From: Ditylenchus dipsaci
Taxonomy: Eukaryota > Nematoda > Chromadorea > Rhabditida > Anguinidae
NCBI GenBank assembly: GCA_004194705.1
Contig: SADC01000385.1
Location: forward strand, 1 to 64,000
DNA: 64,000 nucleotides
Reading direction: 5' to 3'
The translations under genes were made by a program, and so were the position numbers. The notes beneath the pieces are model-generated. The model was not told where the DNA came from, did no database searches, and saw only the letters and a list, made by a program, of their open reading frames with translations. This document shows positions 57,301-62,225 of the stretch, in pieces (the stretch's first letter is position 1; each line of letters opens with the position of its first letter).

Positions 57301-60300
57301 ATGGAGGATGTTCGAGCAAATCCCAGCCTTTCTCATTGATGGATTGGACCACACGATTTTCAACATGAGGCCGAGCATTGTCATGATGAAAGACGATCTG
57401 GTTCTTTTTCGAGGCCTCTTGACTTGGATGGATGCATGAAGGCGGTAGAGCTGGGCTAGATAGACGTCGCTATTAATGTTATGCTGCTTCTTTCCATTTC
57501 TATCCGGAATAGGCCAATCGTGTCTCACGTCTGAAAATTTTTCAAAACAACTCTTCGCCAAAGAGTTCGACAATATCGCGAAAAGACTGCGCTGTCTTCC
57601 ATCCTTTCTCGAAGTGGTAGAGTATGATATGGCGAATGTGAAGGTGGTTTTTGACGCGCATTCTTCTTAACTAAAAGCGAGGGCAATAATTTTAATGCTA
57701 GATTTCGTTTAACACTCTGAAGGCGGAGCGTGCCATTGTCACGTTTTGTTCAGAATTTCACGCTGAACACGATAGTGAAAAAAAATTGAAAAAAATACTA
57801 TACCAGGGTCAGCCACCATTCTGAAACAGCCAACTCCTGATTTCTGCTCATGCAACTTCAAAGGAGTAGATCTCACTAATTTCATCACTGATTGTAATGA
57901 TTTTCAATTTAAAAGAAAGAAAGCAGAACTAGCAGAACAATAAACCTTTCAAAATCGTTGTTGATAGTTAGATATGCACAAAACAGTGTTATAAGGCCAA
58001 CTGTTTAGTTATCAATATTAACCATTCGAAAGCGCAAGAAAAACTGCACTAGAAAATTCAATTCTTTAATTTTTCAAACTTGAATAATTATTGTCTCGAA
58101 CGGAATTTGGCTGTTTCAGAGTGATGGCTGACCCTCGTATAGTACTTTTTTCAAAATTTTTTCACTATCGTGTTCAGCGTGAAATTCTGAACAAAAAGCG
58201 ACAATTGGCACGTTCCGCCTTCAAAGTGTTAAAGGCTAGATAATAATAAACTTTTCCGACCAATAGATAAAATAGTTATCGAATGACCAGACCATAATTT
58301 TGATATGGGCTATGGAAGTTATGGCGATTTAAAATGCGCCAGGTCATATATAAAGTGGTGATTTAGACAGAAATTAATATATTAGAAAAAATAAAAGAAG
58401 CAAAACAAAAAAGTAAAACAACAAAAATGTGCAGTCTTAACTCAGCTTTCGAATGGCACTAAACAGGGCTGCTTCAACAAACTTTAAAGTACGGAGGGAC
58501 TGAAATCGAAAAATTTTCGTTTGGCTTGACACAAAAAAGATCTTTGATTTTTCGGATTTTGCACCTGACACGCCGTGCTCTGTGCTTTTTAATTAAAATT
58601 TGTATGACTTCCCAAATTCAGAGCTCCAGATACCCGAGCTTCATTCGATATTGCGCACTCCTTTGATGCCATTAGATGCGGTTTTTCGTACAGATTCTAA
58701 AAGTGCAATCTATTTTTTCGTGCCTCGGTAGCGTCACGGGTAAAATCACATTTTGAGAAAAAAATATTATTACAATTTAGTGATTTTTGTTTAAATTGGT
58801 CAAACGTCCACAATTTTCATGATTTTTGGTGAATTTTCACAGTCATCTTGTAGAGCTGTTCTAGTTGAGTAAATTAAATCCAAACAGGAATCAAAGTATA
58901 ATCGAAATAGCCCATTTCTATCTATTTTGAGAAAAGGGATTATTTCTGGCGGTCGAAAAAAATGACATCACTATAAAAAGCCAAAATCATGAAAGGTCAT
59001 AACTCACAAATTCATATAAAAAACCTTCAAAATTACAGATTATGTTTTTTAATTATAAAGTAGACCGTGCGACGGTAAATTCATCTACAGTAAATTCATA
59101 TACAAGTAAATTCATCTAAAGTAAATTCATATACAAGTAAATTCATCTACAAAGTTCTAATCACATCACATTTATCAAAAGTTAAATCCCATAAGAAGCG
59201 CCTCTTTTCGTTGGCACATATTTGGGCTCCACTCATTTTCCAACCCCTCCTCTATATGTGAAAACTGCATTTTAAGCCAGTTTTATTGTCTTTATTCTAA
59301 CTTAGGCGAAGCATTAGGCGCAGGGTAGTCCGGCATACGTCAGGGCGGACCCAAACGTGTTTTACTGACCCAATTTTAGAGGATGTGCCAAAAAGCGGCG
59401 ACGGTAAATTTCCCTTGGTCTCCCAAGCGGATTTAGGCTTAGACTTAGGCAAGCATAGGCCAGCGTATGTAGGACGAACTAAAACATTTTTCTTCTTCTT
59501 CTAAAGATCCCTCTTAAAGGACCATGAAACTTGATAAGCACAGCAATTTGGAAATTTGAATTCGCGCGGACCACCCTAATTTTGTCAATAATGTTTTCGA
59601 CTGTTTTTTTGTTTGCATGTAAATTTTTTTCAAAATACAGACCATCTACTAGTCGAGCCCAACGTTGCTCGACAATGCCAGATCGGACGACTTATCCTAC
59701 TTACACTGCACCATAACAACTTATATGACTCTGTGTTAAAAATTTACTTATATATTGTGTTCAAATTTTTAATGCACACAAAAAAAATTAATTCAAAAAC
59801 ATTATGGACAAATGAGGGTGGTCCCGCGCGAATTCGAATTCCGCAAATTGCTGTGCTTATCAAGTTTCATGGTCCTTTAAAGAGTTTTTAGGCTAAAGCT
59901 CAGGTAAAAGTAGGTCAGCGTATGTTAGGACAAACTTAAACATGAGTCTAAAATATTTTTAGTCTGTCCTAACATACGATGGTCAAAACTTTCCTGAGAC
60001 TATAGCCTGAAAAATCACCAAAAACAACAGGGGAACCAAGGCAAAAAAACCCCCTCATTGAGGGATAGGGCCGTACCGTCGAACACATATAGAGCCGAAA
60101 GTTCATAGCGAATTGGCCTGTTCCCGATAATTTGTGGCCAGACACGGAAGGCTTTGCATCTATGTGGGATTTCAAATATACGGGATTTGAACTTTTTTGA
60201 TAAAAGTGATGTCTGCTACAAGGATTAGAACTTTGTAGATAAATTTACTGTAGATGAATTTACATAGAGCCCCCTTAGACCTGTTCCCAGGGTGGGCTAC

Positions 60301-62225
60301 TGTATCGAAGTTTGATTGTAGTCTCGAAAACCATTTATTCTTAATACTTTTCGAAAATTCTTTTTTTTTAATGTCAAAAAAAATTCTCCGACATTTTTTC
60401 ACCAAATGTCACAGGGATCCGCTACTTAGTAACTTTAGACTTTTTTTAACACTTAAAAGGCGGTGTGCCCCAAACTATGCCTTTTGTGCAGAATTTCACG
60501 CTGAACACGATGGCCGAAAAAAATTCAAAAACAGGAGGGGTTAGAACGGGTAAAGTTCTCAGCATAATCGATCAACTTTCAAAACTGCTTTTCAAATATT
60601 AAAAGATAAAAGTCACTGTCCAATTTCAAATTTCGCTCAAGACAATAAATATTTAATTTTCAAAAAAAACTCGAAATTCACTATTTGAATGTTTATTGTC
60701 TTGAGTAGGGTTGTCGAGCGCTCGAAATTTTCGAGTCGAGCGCTCGATTCGATATTCGAAATTCGAAATGTTCGAGTCGAGCGCTCGATTCGACATTCGA
60801 AATTCGAAATTTTCGAGTCGAGCGCTCGATTCGACATTCGAAATTTTCGAGTCGAGCGCTCGATTCGATATTCGAAATTTTCGAGTCGAGCGCTCGATTC
60901 GACATTCGAAAATTTTCGAGCGCTCGATTCGAAATTCGAAAATTTTCGAGTGCTCGATTCGAAATCGAAAATTTTCAGCAGCTTCGCCGCCTCATTAATG
61001 GATTTTTTAGAAATAAATTAATCGAAACCATGGTTAATCGACCACACACGACCGTTTTACCACACCAAACGAATAAGCGGCCGAAAAAACTACCATTCTT
61101 TGTTCATAGTTGTGCTTGATCAAACGGCGCAGATCGGAGACTCTGATATCGCAAAAAGCACTGCTCTGGCTTTTTTCGCCTCAGAAGGTCCCAATTTTTT
61201 GTTCGCTAACTTTTCTTGGGCCTTGCTGATTTCAGGTGACCCGAAAGATGAGTTGTTGATCTACTCTTTGGCAGTCTAAGCTCTTCCCCACAAGTGAAAA
61301 TAGTCTTTCCACCGACTTTCTTAAACGATTTCCAAACTTTGCTTGGCATTTTTCTAAAACAAGAAAAATTCACCATTACATTCTTTTTTGTGTGCTGCAA
61401 GTTCCGAACTATAACTCGAAAATAAGCGCTCGAAATTCGAAAGCATAATTCGAAATTTTTTTCCGAGCGCTCGAAATTCGAAATTTCCGCTCGAAATTCG
61501 AAAACTTTCGAGCGAAAAGTTCGAAATCGAGCGCTCGATTCGACAACCCTAGTCTTGAGTAATTTGAAATTTGTCAGCGTTTTAATATTTTAAACAGTTT
61601 AAAAAATAAATCGACCATGCTGAGCACAAATCCAGTGCCAGAATTAAGGAGTTGCTCAAAGATGAAGAGAGTTGAAGAAATTCGTGTTACAACTTTAGAA
61701 GCTGTTTTAATCCCTCCTGTTTTCTAATTTTTCAAGCCATCGTCTTCAGCCTGAAATTCTGTACAAACAGCATGATTTGGCACACTCAGCTTTTCTAGTG
61801 TTAAAAACACAACAGGGGGAACCAAGGCAATTTGTTTTCGGGGAGCACCACCAACACACATAGAGCCAAAGATTCCCTAAAAAATACTGTCAATACTCAC
61901 AATAGAATTGCTGAGTTCAAACAAATTTGCGGCAGTGGATGAGGAAAAGGCAAGCATTTTAGGCGGAGACTCATCAACATACTCCAAGTGATCCTCATTG
62001 AATGGCTGGAGATGCCATCTCTCTTCAAGATTGAAGCTGGCTCTGTGGTTGTTGATAAGTTGTGCAGACAGTTCCTTCCTCATGCCAGAAAAGTTGTATG
62101 GAGAATTTGCTAAACTAGAAATTAATGATTATGAGAGACCGGTCAAGAAACTGACATTTGGTAGGTGGCTCTCTAGCATTGCTCAAAGACTGAGGCCGTC
62201 GCTCCTTCTTGGTTGGTGTGGCCAT
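27803..62225 (-). CDS. Epac: EPAC-like cAMP-regulated Rap guanine nucleotide exchange factor
   Basis: EPAC proteins bind cAMP and catalyse GDP/GTP exchange on Rap1/Rap2. Twenty-four coding exons from ATG at 62225 to TAG at 27803: 62156-62225, 61901-62109, 56138-56252, 50223-50293, 50109-50166, 49823-49939, 49474-49774, 48682-48725, 48599-48631, 48408-48552, 45395-45531, 43645-43803, 43333-43591, 43170-43280, 32387-32464, 32137-32332, 31175-31599, 30176-30322, 30051-30122, 29692-29783, 29553-29643, 28368-28526, 28170-28315, 27803-27920. Phases agree at every junction except the 33-nt exon 48599-48631. With one base restored the product is about 1117 residues, a little longer than mammalian EPACs. 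One cAMP-binding domain, after DEP, as in EPAC1. APC11 lies inside intron 14. Confidence 0.96.
28600..29510. repeat. Split family-A copy in EPAC intron 21
   Basis: 28609-28850 is the left flank (GCAGGAGTACACTATTTGGCC ... CATTTTTTGCCTTGG) and 29370-29510 the right part (GAGATGCGCACACCCACATA ... CCCCAGTTAACAAAACG). Between lies about 500 bp that starts and ends GC-rich with GCGCCGGCG / CGCCGGTG motifs (28870-28945, 29285-29375), plus a small (GAT)n run at 29037. It looks like an insertion with GC-rich ends into the family-A core. Confidence 0.55.
30610..30890. repeat. GGCGCTAGTAGCGAATA element with C tract
   Basis: In EPAC intron 17. Starts GGCGCTAGTAGCGAATACAC then a C tract, has the marker AGGCCAGCGTACGGAAGTTG (preceded by CTTAGCCCTTAGGC), and ends near ATTCGCTACCAGG. 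A near copy in the opposite orientation is at 34450-34705. Related C- or G-tract ends: 19990-20035, 22380-22425, 39405-39495, 40365-40450 and 46010-46140. Non-coding. Confidence 0.6.
31175..32464 (-). CDS. Epac: EPAC exons 15-17: REM end and RA domain
   Basis: Exon 15 (78 nt) [20 protein letters not shown] completes REM helices and exon 16 continues [20 protein letters not shown]. Exon 17 holds the Ras-association domain: [20 protein letters not shown] at its start and [20 protein letters not shown] then [13 protein letters not shown] at its end. Between lies an insertion of roughly 65 residues, rich in His, Arg and Glu ([34 protein letters not shown]), not present at this length in the mammalian EPACs I know. 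Exon 15 starts only 72 bp from a 791-bp palindrome. Confidence 0.94.
32537..33327. mobile_element. Near-perfect 791-bp palindromic element
   Basis: Arms of about 390 bp begin ACTGGTGACCATAAAGTTCG and end CGAACTTTATGGTCACCAGT, TA on both sides. The arms look almost identical, with a very short spacer near 32925-32945 (AAAATTTTGATTTTGG region). Interior markers TGTAGCGCAGTTCAAGAGC and its complement. The TA target suggests Tc1/mariner-type mobility; no ORF. It lies 72 bp upstream (in gene orientation) of EPAC exon 15. Confidence 0.85.
33985..35190. mobile_element. TAGTACTAAA-array element split by another element
   Basis: Left end CAGGGTGGCGATTTGGATAC followed by arrays of TAGTACTAAA / AAAAGTACC units (34000-34100). 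The matching array resumes at 34923-35170 and ends TTAGTACCCAAACCCAAAT. The two halves flank the 34101-34922 hAT element, whose 8-bp duplication CCTAGTAC is drawn from this array. The CAGGG start suggests hAT; I could not establish its own target duplication. Confidence 0.6.
34101..34922. mobile_element. hAT-like element with GCGAGCCATTTGGCTCGC arrays
   Basis: Ends CAGTGTTGTCCATTTGGCTC and GAGCCAAACGCACAACACTG, flanked by identical CCTAGTAC (34093-34100 and 34923-34930). Both subterminal zones are arrays of GCGAGCCAAATGGCTCGC palindromes. The middle (34450-34705) is a nested copy of the GGCGCTAGTAGCG family with C tracts. No coding capacity. Confidence 0.88.
35191..35912. repeat. EPAC intron 14, mostly unassigned
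   Basis: A solo CAGTGTTTCCAATAATGGCAG end at about 35312 with GTGACAATGACAGTG repeats to 35405 resembles the subterminal array of the 9759-10278 hAT element. Nothing else recognisable to the start of the next element at 35913. Confidence 0.45.
36678..37758. mobile_element. MULE-like non-autonomous element with tandem ACTCGATAC ends
   Basis: Flanked by identical 9-bp repeats CTTTTTAAT (36669-36677 and 37759-37767). Left terminal zone repeats ACTCGATACACCAACTCGAT-type units, right terminal zone the complement. A 9-bp duplication and tandem-repeat termini match the FLYWCH-MULE at 51546-53648. The ORFs across the two arrays are artefacts. Interior has no transposase. Confidence 0.8.
37371..37512. 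mobile_element. TACCGTATTT MITE, 142 bp
   Basis: ACCGTATTTCCTCTAATAGA ... ATTAGAGGAAATACGGT with TA on both sides, inside the 36678-37758 element. The shortest complete member here and a good type copy: ends, then GCCCATGGGC on the left and GGGGAGGGGC on the right. Confidence 0.85.
37837..38422 (+). pseudogene. Internally deleted mariner transposon
   Basis: Ends TTAGGTTGTCTCAAAAGTTC and AAACTTTTGTGACAACCTAA with TA flanks. The remaining coding parts are [20 protein letters not shown]...AANKIC (N-terminal helix-turn-helix start at 37988) and, in another frame, [20 protein letters not shown] with a later block [16 protein letters not shown] and TAA. The middle, with the first two catalytic aspartates, is gone. 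TIR length and end sequence fit mariner. Confidence 0.9.
38572..41310. repeat. EPAC intron 14: inverted repeats, C-tract element, family A
   Basis: 38971-39200 and 39205-39400 are copies of the CCCCGCCAATTCAA inverted-repeat family. 39405-39495 is a C-tract (GACGCTACTGGCTTATACC) end, with an inverted partner at 40365-40450. 39640-39940 is a family-A core, followed at 39975-40035 by a duplicated fragment of its second hairpin. 40480-40740 is a foldback with inner AGCATGCCCGAAT and CAGAAAACAGG. 40805-40880 and 41045-41110 are tRNA-like (B boxes GGTTAGATCCC and GGTTCTAATCC). No gene seen. Confidence 0.55.
41311..41727 (+). CDS. ANAPC11: APC11 RING-H2 subunit of the anaphase-promoting complex
   Basis: APC11 is the catalytic RING subunit of the APC/C E3 ubiquitin ligase. 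Exons 41311-41382, 41439-41552 and 41608-41727 join in phase over two 55-56-bp GT-AG introns: [24 protein letters not shown], then [38 protein letters not shown], then [39 protein letters not shown]. All zinc ligands are present: CGIC, the ACC-x2-C insertion typical of APC11/RBX1, C-x-H-x2-H-x2-C and CPFC. Length 101 residues against 84 in human, due to an N-terminal extension; a second in-frame ATG at 41362 would give the short form. Lies inside EPAC intron 14 on the opposite strand. Confidence 0.96.
41728..43079. repeat. EPAC intron 14 downstream of APC11
   Basis: 42300-42375 is a tRNA-like sequence with a good A box (TAGCTCAGCGTATAGCG) and B box (GGTTCGATTCCC), but its T stem and acceptor do not pair, so a tRNA gene is unlikely; it may be a SINE head. 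42955-43020 is a minus-strand copy of the ATACGCATTGCC / GGTTCAAATCC SINE. The remaining AT-rich sequence shows nothing else recognisable. Confidence 0.5.
43170..43803 (-). CDS. Epac: EPAC exons 12-14: linker and REM domain, first part
   Basis: Exon 12 [25 protein letters not shown] is the hinge and lid helix that closes over cAMP in EPAC. Exon 13 carries [20 protein letters not shown] and [20 protein letters not shown], the start of the Ras exchanger motif (REM/RasGEFN). Exon 14 ends ERLTTKRRV before GTAAAC. A solo TACCGTATTT MITE end (43080-43115) lies just downstream in intron 14. Confidence 0.95.
43804..45394. repeat. EPAC intron 11: GC-rich island and palindrome
   Basis: 44040-44165 is a GC-rich patch of AGCGGCGCCGGCAG-type units, unlike its AT-rich surroundings and similar to 28870-28945. 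44394-44590 is a foldback (GCAAAATTTGAATTGGCGGGG / CCCCGCCAATTCAAATTTTG). 44650-45340 contains overlapping ORFs up to 148 codons with no recognised domain; I do not call them. Confidence 0.5.
45395..48725 (-). CDS. Epac: EPAC exons 8-11: cAMP-binding domain
   Basis: Exon 8 [14 protein letters not shown], exon 9 (33 nt) ELLHIKALS, exon 10 [20 protein letters not shown] through [16 protein letters not shown], and exon 11 [20 protein letters not shown] followed by [11 protein letters not shown] and VDKHDFNR. The phosphate-binding cassette FGKLAL-x3-APRAAT is intact and has the EPAC-type lysine where PKA has glutamate. Exon 10 ends AAG followed by GCAAGT, so intron 10 is a GC-AG intron. Exon 9 is one base out of phase with exon 10 (see findings). 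Confidence 0.95.
45725..47300. repeat. EPAC intron 10: inverted repeats and TACCGTATTT MITEs
   Basis: 45725-45975 is a copy of the CCCCGCCAATTCAA family. 46010-46140 carries the ACGCTGGCC/ACTAGCGCC family. 46559-46806 is a complete TACCGTATTT MITE (TACCGTATTTCCTCTAAAAT ... ATTTTAGAGGAAATACGGT; TA flanks). 47195-47215 has a B-box-like GGTTCGATCCC. 47250-47300 ends with another MITE end (AAATTAGAGAAAATACGGTA). 47310-47940 holds nothing recognised; 47950-48095 is the uninterrupted form of the sequence into which the 21322-21485 element inserted. Confidence 0.55.
49474..56252 (-). CDS. Epac: EPAC exons 3-7: DEP domain
   Basis: Exon 3 (56138-56252) ends FIWVRER, then exon 4 [20 protein letters not shown], exon 5 [19 protein letters not shown], exon 6 [12 protein letters not shown]...[15 protein letters not shown] and exon 7 [16 protein letters not shown]. 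Together these are a DEP domain, the membrane-targeting module of EPAC, with the GxELVxxL and HVFYRW-type landmarks. Exon 7 then has an acidic linker (about 60 residues) to [14 protein letters not shown], the hinge just before the cAMP-binding domain. A decayed MULE and several hAT and MITE insertions fill intron 3. Confidence 0.95.
50430..51545. repeat. EPAC intron 3: pogo-like ends, G tract, SINE
   Basis: Two solo CAGT ends (TACAGTCAAACCTCGATATTG at 50431 and TACAGTTAAACCTCGATATA at 50588) look like Tc1/pogo MITE ends, the first followed by GAAATATAGGGGTCAC. A G tract lies at 50790-50802. 51003-51065 is the best SINE copy (ATACGCATCGCCTTAGGTCA then CAGGTTCGACTACC). 51070-51530 contains a dispersed sequence shared with 15330-15720 (for example TAGCTACC and TTCTGAnGTGAT). 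Confidence 0.5.
51546..53648 (+). mobile_element. MULE transposon with tandem-repeat termini, 2103 bp
   Basis: Flanked by identical 9-bp TACTAAACG (51537-51545 and 53649-53657), the MULE duplication length. The left end GGGAAACGGTAAATTCGCCC opens an array of seven GTAAATTCGCCCACAG units (to 51662). The right end is an array of six complementary units closing with CTAGAGCC. Between lies a decayed FLYWCH-MULE transposase. Inserted in EPAC intron 3 in the opposite orientation to the gene. Confidence 0.93.
51804..53400 (+). pseudogene. FLYWCH-domain MULE transposase, inactivated
   Basis: N-terminal FLYWCH finger: [34 protein letters not shown], with the last ligand His replaced by Tyr. The MULE catalytic core follows: first Asp in [11 protein letters not shown] (about 52485), second in ALDFEKAE (about 52670), then [13 protein letters not shown], and Glu in [12 protein letters not shown] (about 53240). 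Apparent introns split it (GTAAAA...ACAG after KCR; after QELE; after NAFK; after FDWL). It is broken by TAG at 52196, TAA at 53065 and frame shifts near 52428 and 52594. Catalytic residues survive, so decay is recent. Confidence 0.9.
53649..54523. repeat. Dispersed repeats and an AGTCTCAGTC element
   Basis: 54133-54465 is an inverted-repeat element: GGCTCGTTCACGGACTG ... then arrays of TTAGACTGAGAC and GTCTCAGTCTGAGTCTCAG, closing with CAGTAAACAAACCATAATAGC. It interrupts a TACCGTATTTTC MITE end (54126) that appears to resume as AATAGCTCACCC at 54457. The rest (53660-54120) shows nothing recognised. Confidence 0.5.
54747..54992. mobile_element. Small element with GACGGCCG arrays
   Basis: Flanked by direct repeats TATTCTTCA (54738-54746 and 54993-55001). 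Ends GCATAGTGACGGCC and GCGCGGTCACTA. The body is an array of GACGGCCGGCCGTC-type palindromic units, which makes it strikingly GC-rich in an AT-rich region. TAGTG fits the hAT end consensus, though the left end has three extra bases. Confidence 0.7.
55117..56025. mobile_element. hAT-like element with GGGATCCCG arrays and BED remnant
   Basis: Ends TAGAGCTGGAATCTAG and TTTCCAGCTCTA, flanked by identical 8-bp GTTAAAAT (55109-55116 and 56026-56033). Subterminal arrays are TTTCGGGACGGGATTTTC / GGGATCCCGTCGGGATCCC. The interior encodes, on the minus strand, a BED-type zinc finger. It lies 112 bp from EPAC exon 3. Its array motif matches 35913-38571. Confidence 0.88.
55565..55765 (-). pseudogene. 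BED zinc-finger fragment of a hAT transposase
   Basis: Reads [37 protein letters not shown], then (shifted one frame) [18 protein letters not shown] and [10 protein letters not shown]-x2-C ... STKGL-x2-H-x3-H is the BED finger of hAT transposases, and a charged helical stretch after the finger is common in that family. The frame shift and the lack of a catalytic domain make it a remnant. Confidence 0.75.
56455..56883. repeat. Inverted partial family-A copy and TACCGTATTT end
   Basis: 56455-56690 reads in reverse orientation CCTTGGGG-ACCAAGG, AACATAGTTTTGTTAACTA, CTCAGGTATGCATACATTTT, TTATGCATCCAGAG and the first half of the GC-rich hairpin, then breaks. 56775-56883 is a right MITE end with TCTAATAAGCGCCCC direct repeats, closing GAGAAAATACGGT. 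Its left partner may be the end at 54524, 2.36 kb away. Confidence 0.6.
57003..57700 (-). pseudogene. Internally deleted mariner element
   Basis: The minus strand starts [20 protein letters not shown] (ATG at 57661) and reads [15 protein letters not shown], then, after a deletion and frame breaks, [20 protein letters not shown] and [12 protein letters not shown], later [10 protein letters not shown] and [17 protein letters not shown] text near 57110. HDNARPH carries the second catalytic Asp of mariner. A different mariner subfamily from 37837-38422. Left edge GGGTCGATTCATAATTAATG may be the terminal repeat; the right edge is not clear. Confidence 0.85.
57706..58233. mobile_element. Foldback element, about 528 bp
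   Basis: Arms TTAACACTCTGAAGGCGGAG and CGCCTTCAAAGTGTTAA with long paired inner arms (TTCACGCTGAACACGATAG and its complement; GGGTCAGCCACCATTCTG and its partner). Related to 26298-26702 and 60440-61810 through the shared CAGAATTTCACGCTGAACAC motif. Non-coding. The next 830 bp (58240-59060) holds nothing I recognise. Confidence 0.75.
59067..60271. mobile_element. MULE-like non-autonomous element with GTAAATTCATCTACA ends
   Basis: Left end GTGCGACGGTAAATTCATC opens an array of five GTAAATTCATCTACA / CATATACA units. The right end has complementary units (ACTGTAGATGAATTTAC) and closes ATAGAGCCC. The end layout parallels the FLYWCH-MULE (ACGGTAAATTC left, TAGAGCC right). Flanks GTAGACC and TTAGACC suggest a decayed 9-bp duplication. 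A separate foldback (59514-59882) is nested inside; there is no transposase. Confidence 0.7.
59514..59882. mobile_element. Foldback element, 369 bp
   Basis: TTAAAGGACCATGAAACTTG ... CAAGTTTCATGGTCCTTTAA with paired inner arms (GATAAGCACAGCAATTTG; GCGCGGACCACCCT and partner). Nested in the MULE-like element 59067-60271. The spacer is about 150 bp and non-coding. Confidence 0.75.
60706..61551. mobile_element. hAT-like element with TCGAGCGCTCGA arrays and BED remnant
   Basis: Ends TAGGGTTGTCGAGCGCTCGA and TCGATTCGACAACCCTA, flanked by identical 8-bp GTCTTGAG (60698-60705 and 61552-61559). The left subterminal zone is a regular array of GTCGAGCGCTCGATTCGA with ATTCGAAAT spacers; the right zone has the same motifs inverted. 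The interior carries a minus-strand BED finger. Shares the first 10 bases TAGGGTTGTC with the 20321-21032 element, although the arrays are unrelated. Confidence 0.9.
61206..61349 (-). pseudogene. BED zinc-finger fragment of a hAT transposase
   Basis: After an acceptor (TTGTTTTAG) reads [47 protein letters not shown] and stop. KVWKSF, a remaining Cys and STTHLSGHL mark a BED finger; one zinc Cys and the final His appear lost. Closely similar to 20633-20790. Confidence 0.8.
61901..62225 (-). CDS. Epac: EPAC exons 1-2 (N-terminal tail)
   Basis: Exon 1 begins [20 protein letters not shown]. It ends one base into a codon before GTCAGT. Exon 2 (61901-62109) continues [18 protein letters not shown] to NLFELSNSI with a GTGAGT donor. 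No domain is recognised. The assignment to EPAC rests on strand, intron phase and the clean join to exon 3 (56138-56252, [17 protein letters not shown]), which in turn joins the DEP exon in phase. The start is the first ATG of the open segment; a further 5' non-coding exon is possible. Confidence 0.75.

Larger units (their letters stand above)
60440..61810. mobile_element. TTAACACT element split by a hAT insertion
   Basis: Left part ACACTTAAAAGGCGGTGTGC ... CAGAATTTCACGCTGAACAC, right part CTGAAATTCTGTACAAACAG ... GGCACACTCAGCTTTTCTAG then TGTTAAAA. The two halves are separated by the hAT element 60706-61551. Homologous in layout to 57706-58233, about 520 bp when the insert is removed. Confidence 0.65.

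Noticed and set aside
60689..61021. ORFs of 95-110 codons over the TCGAGCGCTCGA array
   Set aside because: The translation is a simple repeat (VERSIR/SSRALDS) caused by the tandem motif, present on both strands; it is element sequence, not a gene.
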